Below, piece by piece: positions 1 through 5,762 of a DNA stretch of 6,523 nucleotides. The stretch lies in contig CANEUK010000081.1 of assembly GCA_947441695.1 (NCBI GenBank), positions 1 through 6,523 on the forward strand, in the 5' to 3' direction. The translations under genes and the position numbers were made by a program. The DNA is from Rickettsiales bacterium. Its GTDB lineage: Bacteria > Pseudomonadota > Alphaproteobacteria > Rickettsiales > UBA1997. A model generated the notes under the pieces. The model did no database searches. It saw only the letters and a program-made list of their open reading frames with translations, and had not been told where the DNA came from. The first letter of the stretch is position 1, and each line of letters begins with the position of its first letter.

Positions 1-46
1 ATAATCCCACGGGACCAACGCCAATCAGAGCAATCGATTTTTTCAC
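1..46 (-). CDS. N-terminal fragment of a Rossmann-fold (NAD/FAD-binding) protein
   Basis: Only the first 15 codons are in the window; the gene runs off the left edge. The frame opens with GTG at 46-44 and reads MKKSIALIGVGPVGL. A beta-strand followed by GVGPVG (Gly9, Gly11, Gly14) fits the GxGxxG dinucleotide-binding turn at the start of many NAD(P)- or FAD-dependent oxidoreductases. An in-frame TGA lies five codons upstream (61-59) and no ATG, GTG or TTG lies between, so GTG is the only conventional start. No clear Shine-Dalgarno sequence precedes it. It sits 64 nt downstream of pccB on the same strand with no visible terminator between them, so co-transcription is possible. The fragment is too short to name an enzyme: dehydrogenases, flavin oxidoreductases and others share this start. 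Confidence 0.6.
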   Translation of the reverse strand, partial: MKKSIALIGVGPVGL

Positions 47-110
47 AATTCTAGAAATTCACTTTAATTTTGGCTTTTATTTCTAACTTCTTAAAACTTT
101 TTAAATTTTT

Positions 111-1646
111 TTAGAGAGGCAAGTTGTCGTGCTTTTTAAAAGGCTTGATTACCTTTTTGTTTTTTAAAATTTGTAAAGATGAGCAAATTCTTTTGCGGGT
201 ATTTTGTGGGCGAATTACTTCGTCAATAAAGCCGCGAGAAGCTGCAACAAAAGGTGATGCAAATTTTTCACGATATTCGGCAACTCGTTTTGCCTTACTT
301 TCTGGATTTTTTGCATCTTCACGAAAAATGATTTCCACCGCGCCTTCTGGACCCATAACCGCAATTTCGGCGTTAGCCCAAGCATAATTAACATCTCCGC
401 GCAAATGTTTTGAATTCATCACAATATAAGCGCCGCCATAAGCTTTGCGAGTTACAACCGTGATTTTTGGAACCGTTGCTTCGCCATAAGCATAAAGCAA
501 TTTTGCGCCATGTTTGATAATTCCAGCATGTTCTTGATCGGTTCCGGGTAAAAATCCCGGAACGTCAACAAAAGTTAAAAGTGGAATATTAAAGGCGTCG
601 CAAAAGCGGATAAAACGCGCAGCTTTCTCGCTTGCTTTGATATCTAAACAACCCGCTAAATGCATTGGCTGATTTGCTACAATTCCAATTGTTTCGCCTT
701 CTAGGCGACCAAAACCAACCATTATATTTTTAGCGTAGTTTGGCTGAATTTCGAAAAAGTCTCCTTCGTCTAAAATTTTTTCAACCAATTCAGACATATC
801 GTAAGGTTGATTTGCATTGTCGGGAATTAGGGTGTTTAGCGATATATCGACTCGATCTGCTTCATCAGAAGAGGGAATTTGAGGAATTGGTTTTTGGTTT
901 GAAAGTGGTAAAAAGTTTATTAAGCGACGAGTTTGTAAAAGTGCTTCGATGTCGCTTTTGAAAGTTAAGTGAGCAACTCCACTTTTAAAACCGTGAACAG
1001 AAGCGCCGCCCAAATCTTCTTGGGTAACGGTTTCGTGAGTAACGGTTTTGACAACGTCTGGACCCGTTACAAACATGTATGAAGAGTTTTCAACCATGAT
1101 AGTAAAATCAGTCAAAGCTGGCGAATAAACTGCGCCGCCAGCGCATGGACCCATAATTAAAGAAATTTGCGGAACAACGCCACTTGCATCAATATTGCGT
1201 TGAAAAATTTCTCCATAGCCACCCAAAGAATCAACGCCTTCTTGAATGCGCGCTCCACCTGAATCGTTAATTCCAATAACGGGTGCGCCAACTTGCATAG
1301 CGCGATCTAAAACTTGGCAGATTTTTTTAGCATGAGCCTCGCCCAAAGATCCGCCCATAACTGTAAAATCTTGGCTATAAACAAAAACTAGGCGACCATT
1401 AATCGTTCCCTGACCAGTAACAACGCCATCTCCTGGGTGCTTTTTATCTTCCATCTCAAAGTCAAAGCAACGATGTTCAACGTAAAGACCATATTCTTCA
1501 AAAGAATCGGGATCGAGCAAAACCTCGATTCTTTCGCGGGCAGTTAACTTGCCTTTTGAATGTTGAAGGTCAATGCGTTTTTGACCCCCGCCAATTCTGG
1601 CTTCTTCGCGTTTTGAAGCTAGTTTTGCAATGTTTGAAGAGCGCAT
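111..1646 (-). CDS. pccB: Propionyl-CoA carboxylase beta chain (carboxyltransferase subunit)
   Basis: This is the carboxyltransferase subunit of a biotin-dependent acyl-CoA carboxylase. It moves the carboxyl group from carboxybiotin on the alpha chain to propionyl-CoA, giving methylmalonyl-CoA, and works in the cytoplasm as a hexameric core. The 511 residues match the usual PccB length end to end. The N-terminal carboxyltransferase half includes NDSGGARIQEG (127-137) and the oxyanion-hole segment GPCAGGAVYSP (166-176). The C-terminal half has DVPGFLPGTDQE (361-372), RKAYGGAY (400-407), MGPEGAVEIIF (431-441) and the family-typical ending KKHDNLPL. An AGGT sequence (1657-1654) lies 7 nt before ATG, the best ribosome-binding site in the window. 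The gene follows psd by 42 nt. One oddity: residue 408 is Ile and AWAN (422-425) replaces the usual AWPT. In PccB proteins the 408 position is normally the Asp of GGAYDVM, so substrate preference may differ. The biotin-carboxylase/carrier partner (pccA) is not in the window. Confidence 0.95.
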   Translation of the reverse strand: MRSSNIAKLASKREEARIGGGQKRIDLQHSKGKLTARERIEVLLDPDSFEEYGLYVEHRCFDFEMEDKKHPGDGVVTGQGTINGRLVFVYSQDFTVMGGSLGEAHAKKICQVLDRAMQVGAPVIGINDSGGARIQEGVDSLGGYGEIFQRNIDASGVVPQISLIMGPCAGGAVYSPALTDFTIMVENSSYMFVTGPDVVKTVTHETVTQEDLGGASVHGFKSGVAHLTFKSDIEALLQTRRLINFLPLSNQKPIPQIPSSDEADRVDISLNTLIPDNANQPYDMSELVEKILDEGDFFEIQPNYAKNIMVGFGRLEGETIGIVANQPMHLAGCLDIKASEKAARFIRFCDAFNIPLLTFVDVPGFLPGTDQEHAGIIKHGAKLLYAYGEATVPKITVVTRKAYGGAYIVMNSKHLRGDVNYAWANAEIAVMGPEGAVEIIFREDAKNPESKAKRVAEYREKFASPFVAASRGFIDEVIRPQNTRKRICSSLQILKNKKVIKPFKKHDNLPL

Positions 1647-1688
1647 AAAGTTTACCTAAATTTTAAACTATAAAGTTTTGGCAAAAAA

Positions 1689-2363
1689 TTAGTTTAATTT
1701 TGCAATAATGGTTTCGCCACCAATCATGGTTTGACCAACCAAAGATTTTATCGAAAAGTTTTCTGGCAAATAAATGTCGGCGCGGCTACCAAAGCGAATA
1801 ATTCCGTAGCGATCACCCGCTTTAACTTCTTGACCTTCGCGGATGTCAGAAATTATGCGGCGCGCTACCAAACCAGCAATTTGCACAAAAACAATTTCGT
1901 CGCTGTTTTGGGTTTTAACAACAACAGAATTTCTCTCATTTTCTTCGCTAGCTTCATTGGCATTGGCACTTAAAAATTTTCCTGGTTTGTAACTAACTTT
2001 CGTAATAATTCCGCTTGCCGGAACTCGATTAACATGCACGTTGAATACATTTAAAAAAACGGTGATTTTATTGAATTTTTTATTGCCAAATCCCAAATCT
2101 TGAGGAGCTTCAACGCCAAAATCAACTTGAGTAACTACTCCGTCAGCCGGACTAATAATTGCATTTTCTTCAATTGGCGCAACTCTTTCTGGATCGCGAA
2201 AGAAAAATACACACCATAAAGTTGCAACCAATCCAATGAGCCCAAGAGTATTACTTAGAATAGCTAAAACAGAGGTTATTAGGGCAAAAATAATGATAAA
2301 TTTATAGCCTTCTTTGTGAATTGAAAAAGTTACCAACTTTAAGGCTTCAAGAAAATGATTCAT
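1689..2363 (-). CDS. psd: Phosphatidylserine decarboxylase proenzyme (short form)
   Basis: It decarboxylates phosphatidylserine to phosphatidylethanolamine at the inner membrane. The proenzyme cleaves itself, leaving a pyruvoyl cofactor on the small alpha chain. Visible features are one hydrophobic stretch at about residues 22-55 that should anchor the protein, then FFRDPER (54-60), SPADG (71-75) carrying the probable catalytic Asp74, and FNVHVNR (107-113) with His110. The RFGSR site (190-194) is where cleavage between Gly192 and Ser193 is expected; Ser193 would become the pyruvoyl group. The C-terminal GQTMIGGETIIA is also typical. At 224 residues with FGSR instead of LGST, it belongs to the short class found in Rickettsia and other alphaproteobacteria. 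It lies 39 nt after tig and 42 nt before pccB, so it is probably co-transcribed with them. The usual partner gene pssA is not adjacent. No Shine-Dalgarno sequence is visible before ATG. Confidence 0.95.
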   Translation of the reverse strand: MNHFLEALKLVTFSIHKEGYKFIIIFALITSVLAILSNTLGLIGLVATLWCVFFFRDPERVAPIEENAIISPADGVVTQVDFGVEAPQDLGFGNKKFNKITVFLNVFNVHVNRVPASGIITKVSYKPGKFLSANANEASEENERNSVVVKTQNSDEIVFVQIAGLVARRIISDIREGQEVKAGDRYGIIRFGSRADIYLPENFSIKSLVGQTMIGGETIIAKLN

Positions 2364-2402
2364 AAAAAATTAATTTTTGAGTTTAAGGATTTGTAAAATT
2401 GA

Positions 2403-3743
2403 TTATTCTTCATTGGCTTTAAACCAGAGCTTATCTAGGTCTTTTAGCGAAACTTTTTTTCTGTCTATTGTGTCATTTTTTAGGATAAAATCGATTGTTT
2501 TTTCTTCGATAATCGAACCTTTTAGTTGTTGAACGGCGCTTTGATTTTTTTGATAATATTCCAAGACAGCTTTTTCTTGCTCTGGAAAGCGAGTTAGTAT
2601 TTTTCTGATTTCTTGGTTTATGTCTTCGTTAGTGGCTTCAATTTTATTTTTTTGCGCCATTTCGCTCAAAATAAATCCGCAACGAATCATGCGTTCAGAA
2701 ATTTCGCGTTTTTTAGATTTTTCTTTTTCTTTTTCTTTGTCGTTTTTGAATTTATTTGGATTTGCTTTTAATTCTTCTTCAATTTCCTTCCAAAGCACAT
2801 TTAGCTGCTCTTCAACAAGCCCAGTTGGCAGGTCAAAGTCGTATTTTTTATTCAAAAAATCAAAAAGCTCTTTTTTAAATAAATTGCGTTCGATGTTTTG
2901 GTAATTGGATTCAATTTGTTTTTTAACCGCATCTTCAAGTTCTGACTTGGTTTTTAGGCCAAAGTTATTTTTTATGAATTCTTCGTTAACTTCGGGCATT
3001 TGAGCGCTTAAAACCTCGTTAATTTTTACTTCAAATTCAGCAGCTTTTCCGGATAATTCTTCTTTGTGATATTCTTTTGGAAATTTCACTTTTACACGAA
3101 TTTCGTCTCCGGCTCTTTTTCCAACTAATTGATCTTCAAAATCATCAATAAAATTTTTGCTTCCGAGTTCGAGCTGATAACCTTTGGCGGCTCCGCCTTC
3201 AAATTCTACTTTATCAACTTTTCCAACATAATCGATATTTACCGCGTCGCCCAATTTAGATTTTTGCGAAACTTCTTTTGGCGTCCATTTGCAATAAAAT
3301 TTTAACAATTTGTTCAAAGATTCTTCTAAATCGTTAGAAGTAATTTCAGAATCTCTTTTGACCACCTTAATTTTATTCAACTCAATTTCTGGAATCTGCG
3401 GATAAACTTCGATGGAAACAACAAGCTCAATATCTTGATTTTGCTCAAATTTTTTAACATCAATTTTTGGAGTTAGAGCTGTTTTAATGTTGTTGTCGGT
3501 AATGATTTTTTTAACGTTTTCGTTGATGACTTTGTCTGATTCTTCAACCCAAATTGATTGACCATATTTTTCTTTGATTACTTCGTCAGGAACTTGACCT
3601 TTTCTAAATCCTTTTAACGAAAAATTAGTGCGGATTTTGGCGATATAGTCGCTGACTTTCCCTTCGATTAATTGGTTTGGAATTATTATTTGATATTCTT
3701 TTTTTAGTTTTTTGTCAAAAATGTTATTGATTATTACTTCCAT
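2403..3743 (-). CDS. tig: Trigger factor, ribosome-associated chaperone/prolyl isomerase
   Basis: Trigger factor binds the ribosome at the tunnel exit and shields nascent chains. From ATG at 3743 the protein is 446 residues. The ribosome-binding signature GFRKGQVP falls at 45-52, close to its place in E. coli (43-50). The FKBP-like domain spans about 155-245, with GDAVNIDYVG, FEGG and FPKEYHKEELSGKAAEFEVK. A helical C-terminal chaperone domain follows, with MIRCGFILSEMAQKNKI and FPEQEKAVLEYYQKN. An in-frame ATG at 3773 would add MPIQLKQAFA. I prefer 3743 because family members begin a few residues before the first beta-strand (MEVIINNIFDKKLKKEYQI). Neither start has a clear Shine-Dalgarno sequence. 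Two oddities stand out: the FKBP loop usually read as IPGFE is FIDDFE (198-203), and the C-terminal domain has a charged KDKEKEKEK tract (335-343). The clpP/clpX neighbours common for tig elsewhere are absent; psd follows after 39 nt. Confidence 0.93.
   Translation of the reverse strand: MEVIINNIFDKKLKKEYQIIIPNQLIEGKVSDYIAKIRTNFSLKGFRKGQVPDEVIKEKYGQSIWVEESDKVINENVKKIITDNNIKTALTPKIDVKKFEQNQDIELVVSIEVYPQIPEIELNKIKVVKRDSEITSNDLEESLNKLLKFYCKWTPKEVSQKSKLGDAVNIDYVGKVDKVEFEGGAAKGYQLELGSKNFIDDFEDQLVGKRAGDEIRVKVKFPKEYHKEELSGKAAEFEVKINEVLSAQMPEVNEEFIKNNFGLKTKSELEDAVKKQIESNYQNIERNLFKKELFDFLNKKYDFDLPTGLVEEQLNVLWKEIEEELKANPNKFKNDKEKEKEKSKKREISERMIRCGFILSEMAQKNKIEATNEDINQEIRKILTRFPEQEKAVLEYYQKNQSAVQQLKGSIIEEKTIDFILKNDTIDRKKVSLKDLDKLWFKANEE
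2718..2738. repeat. Short hexanucleotide repeat (TTTTTC)x3 inside tig
   Basis: Three perfect tandem copies of TTTTTC (2718-2735) plus three further T lie inside tig. On the coding strand they are GAAAAA units, encoding the alternating Lys-Glu tract in the chaperone domain. The unit is six bases, so gain or loss of a copy keeps the frame and adds or removes one Lys-Glu pair. Confidence 0.75.
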
Positions 3744-3850
3744 TGCAAAGGCTTGTTTTAATTGAATTGGCATGGTTTGTAAGTTTTAAAAAAAACTACA
3801 AAAATCTATGTTTTGGTATATTGCTTAAACCCAAAAATAAAGAGGCGCGA

Positions 3851-3879
3851 ATTTAAAAAGTAAGCAGAAAAAATAGCAA
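3851..3879 (-). promoter_or_regulatory. Candidate promoter for tig-psd-pccB
   Basis: The gap between the GNAT gene and tig is the largest on the minus strand. On that strand TTGCTA (3879-3874, 4 of 6 to TTGACA) is followed after 17 nt by TTAAAT (3856-3851, 4 of 6 to TATAAT). This would start a transcript near 3844, about 100 nt before the preferred tig start. Both boxes are weak, and such matches arise easily in AT-rich DNA. No terminator hairpin for the upstream gene was found in the same gap, so read-through from hemW-GNAT is also possible. Confidence 0.25.
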
Positions 3880-3898
3880 TCAGTTCATGCATAAAAAA

Positions 3899-4492
3899 TT
3901 ATTTTGCTTCAAAAGCGCAAACTTCAGAAATTTTCAGATAAATTCCCAAATCAATCTCATATTCCGACATTTCGCCAATTTTGTTAAAACCAAACTTTTC
4001 GTGAAAAGAAATTGAAGCTTGATTAAAAAAAGGTCGCTGAACAATTCGACAAATTATTTTTTTATAGCCTCTGCGATTAGATTCTTCAAACATTGCCAGC
4101 AATAATTTTTCTCCAACTTTTTTTACGCCAGCTTTTTTAACAATTTGTTTGTGATAAAAAATTTTGGTTTTTTGCCCAATAGAAAGTTGGTTCAAAACTT
4201 CGGGCGGAAAACTAAATTCTAACTTTTTTATATCGCACGCAATCAAATATCCCAACACTTCATCGCCATTTTTAGCCACGCAAACAAAATAATTTTCTTT
4301 GTCATCAATCATTATTTTAGCATTTTCAAAAGTAAGGCGACGAACTAAAAATCCTTTTTTAGAAAAATCTTGAGAACTGAATTTTTGGCGGTTTGTTTCA
4401 ATCAAATTTTGGGCGCAAATTTCAATCATTTGCTCGATGTCGCCTTGATTGGCCTCGAAAATTGCAATGTTTTTTATTTGTGAAAGCGGCAT
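3899..4492 (-). CDS. GNAT-family N-acetyltransferase-like protein
   Basis: This 197-residue cytoplasmic protein has the layout of the GNAT acetyl-CoA-dependent acetyltransferases; its substrate is unknown. It begins with a beta-strand and a helix (IAIFEANQGDIEQMIEICAQ, 9-28). The central strands include YFVCVAKNGDEVLGYLIACD (68-87). The acetyl-CoA-binding region covers about 117-150 (QIVKKAGVKKVGEKLLLAMFEES, then RRGYKKIICRI). A motif-B-like NQASISFHEKFGFNKIGEM lies at 157-175, the clearest family mark. The expected R/Q-x-x-G-x-G/A turn is degenerate: the segment reads GVKKVGEKLL, keeping only one of the expected glycines in place. Activity is therefore likely but not certain. The ATG is one base after the hemW stop codon and lacks a Shine-Dalgarno sequence, suggesting translational coupling to hemW. 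A protein-modifying (RimI-like) or small-molecule role cannot be separated from sequence alone. Confidence 0.75.
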   Translation of the reverse strand: MPLSQIKNIAIFEANQGDIEQMIEICAQNLIETNRQKFSSQDFSKKGFLVRRLTFENAKIMIDDKENYFVCVAKNGDEVLGYLIACDIKKLEFSFPPEVLNQLSIGQKTKIFYHKQIVKKAGVKKVGEKLLLAMFEESNRRGYKKIICRIVQRPFFNQASISFHEKFGFNKIGEMSEYEIDLGIYLKISEVCAFEAK

Positions 4493-4493
4493 T

Positions 4494-5681
4494 TTAAATT
4501 GGGTTTTGGTTTGAAGTTAAAATTGCTTCGCAAACTTTTTTAATAATTGAATTGGTTAAAAGTCGCGATTGGTTTGGAATTTTTATCGAATTTTCGTTAA
4601 TTTCAATCAAACCAAGTTTTTCAAGCTTTTGCAGCTTTTTAAAGTCAAATATTTGGTTCAGATTTTTATTAAAATGAGTTTGAAAAATTTCGTTGTTAAT
4701 TCCATTTTTCAAGCGCAAACCCATCAAAATTAGCTCTTCGCACAATTCTGACGCAGAAATTTTTTCTTGTTTTTGAACGCCCGCGCCAAATTCTTCAACT
4801 TTTTTTAACCAAGCCAAAGGCTCGTGAATCGTTGTAATTGCTTGTCGCAACTCTTCATTTTCAAAATAAACTCGCGAATGCGCGCCCGCGCCAATTCCCA
4901 AATAATCGCCGCCTTGCCAATAAACCAAATTATGGCGACAAGAAAAATTGTTTTTTGAGTAATTTGAAATTTCGTAAAGCTCAAAACCTTTGTCAAACGT
5001 GATTTGGTTGGTTAATTCGTAAAATTCGGCGGCTAAATTTTCGTTTGGCATTTCAAATTCTTGGCGGGCAAATTGGGCAAAAAATTTAGTGCCTTTTTCG
5101 ATGGTCAATTGATAAAGCGACAAATGCTTGGTTCCAAAGCTGATGGCGCGCAAAAGCTCGTCTTTCCAGCTTTTAAGAGTTTGTTTTGGGCGCGCATAAA
5201 TTAAATCAAACGAAAAATTTTCAAAAATTTTTGCCGCATTCTCAATTGCGCGCATCGCCTCAAAAGCAGAATGTTGGCGACCTAAAAATTTAAGATCTTC
5301 ATCGTTTAAGGCCTGAATTCCAAGCGACAAGCGGTTAATTCCAATTTTATGTAAATCTTTGAATTTGTTGCTTTCAAAAGAAGTTGGATTTGCTTCTAGG
5401 CTAATTTCACAATTTTCATCAATTTGCCAAAGTTGTGAAATTTTTTTTAAAATTCCTTCCACCAAAAAAATTGGCATCAGCGACGGCGTTCCGCCGCCAA
5501 AAAAGATTGTTTGCACTTTTTTATCACCAATTTTTGCGGCAAAAAATTCTAATTCGCGTTCATAAGCGCGTAAAAATTTTTCATATTCCACACCTTCGCG
5601 CACGTGCGAATTAAAGTCGCAATAAGGGCATTTTGATTTGCAAAAAGGATAATGAACGTAGATTGATAAAGGTTTTCTCAC
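4494..5681 (-). CDS. hemW: HemW, radical SAM heme chaperone (HemN-like)
   Basis: This belongs to the HemN-related radical SAM proteins now called HemW, which bind heme and deliver it to hemoproteins; they are often misannotated as oxygen-independent coproporphyrinogen oxidase. From GTG at 5681 it has 395 residues. The cluster motif CKSKCPYCDF puts Cys14, Cys18 and Cys21 in CX3CX2C, followed by Asp-Phe where true HemN has x-Cys. FFGGGTPS (60-67) is the SAM-binding glycine motif. HNLVYW (250-255) is the HNxxYW heme-binding motif of HemW, followed by GIGAGAHS. ARPKQT (163-168) is the alphaproteobacterial form of LPGQT. The C-terminal HemN domain is present (ELILMGLRLKNGI). The frame extends upstream to a TTG at 5732 (412 residues) with GAGG four bases before it. 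I prefer 5681 because MRKPLSIYVHYPFC matches the usual family beginning and leaves promoter room before the divergent gene. The GNAT gene follows after 1 nt. Confidence 0.92.
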   Translation of the reverse strand: MRKPLSIYVHYPFCKSKCPYCDFNSHVREGVEYEKFLRAYERELEFFAAKIGDKKVQTIFFGGGTPSLMPIFLVEGILKKISQLWQIDENCEISLEANPTSFESNKFKDLHKIGINRLSLGIQALNDEDLKFLGRQHSAFEAMRAIENAAKIFENFSFDLIYARPKQTLKSWKDELLRAISFGTKHLSLYQLTIEKGTKFFAQFARQEFEMPNENLAAEFYELTNQITFDKGFELYEISNYSKNNFSCRHNLVYWQGGDYLGIGAGAHSRVYFENEELRQAITTIHEPLAWLKKVEEFGAGVQKQEKISASELCEELILMGLRLKNGINNEIFQTHFNKNLNQIFDFKKLQKLEKLGLIEINENSIKIPNQSRLLTNSIIKKVCEAILTSNQNPI

Positions 5682-5762
5682 AATTAGCTTGAAGTAATTT
5701 AAATTTGATAAATGTTGCAATTTGTTATCCAAACAACCTCGAACTTAAAAATAACCAAAAAA
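5682..5762. promoter_or_regulatory. Divergent promoter region between hemW and the FTR1 permease
   Basis: This 81-nt gap must hold the start signals for both flanking genes if hemW begins at 5681. On the plus strand a weak pair, TTGTTA (5722-5727) and TTAAAA (5745-5750) spaced 17 nt, could serve the permease with a very short leader. No convincing -10 box for hemW was found on the minus strand. A loose inverted repeat, TTTGATAA (5704-5711) and TTATCCAAA (5725-5733), lies across the middle and could be an operator. It does not resemble a Fur, Irr or RirA consensus closely enough to name. Confidence 0.3.

Noticed and set aside
49..56. Perfect 8-bp palindrome TTCTAGAA just upstream of the left-edge gene, considered as an operator.
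   Set aside because: The same 8-mer occurs at 5797-5804 inside the FTR1 coding region, so it is not special to a promoter, and there is no flanking symmetry worth naming.
1671..1688. TATAGT on the minus strand in the psd-pccB gap as a pccB promoter.
   Set aside because: The -10-like hexamer is good, but no -35 element is found at 16 to 18 nt spacing, and the short gap favours co-transcription.
2620..2904. Plus-strand open frame of 94 codons opposite tig.
   Set aside because: It mirrors the coding strand of a well-supported gene; its Phe/Ser-rich, low-complexity product is what the antisense of Lys/Glu-rich AT-rich DNA gives.
3774..3898. Possible terminator or small RNA in the gap between the GNAT gene and tig.
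   Set aside because: No GC-rich stem followed by a T run was found on either strand; only a short ATGCAT palindrome is present.
5441..5448. Run of eight T (A8 on the coding strand) within hemW, considered as a frameshift or slippage site.
   Set aside because: The frame is intact on both sides and the protein matches HemW across the run (LKKIS); such runs are expected in AT-rich DNA.
5712..5762. In-frame ATG at 5712 as the start of the FTR1 permease, adding 17 residues.
   Set aside because: The extension is polar, has no ribosome-binding site, and would push the first RExxE motif away from its usual place near the N-terminus.
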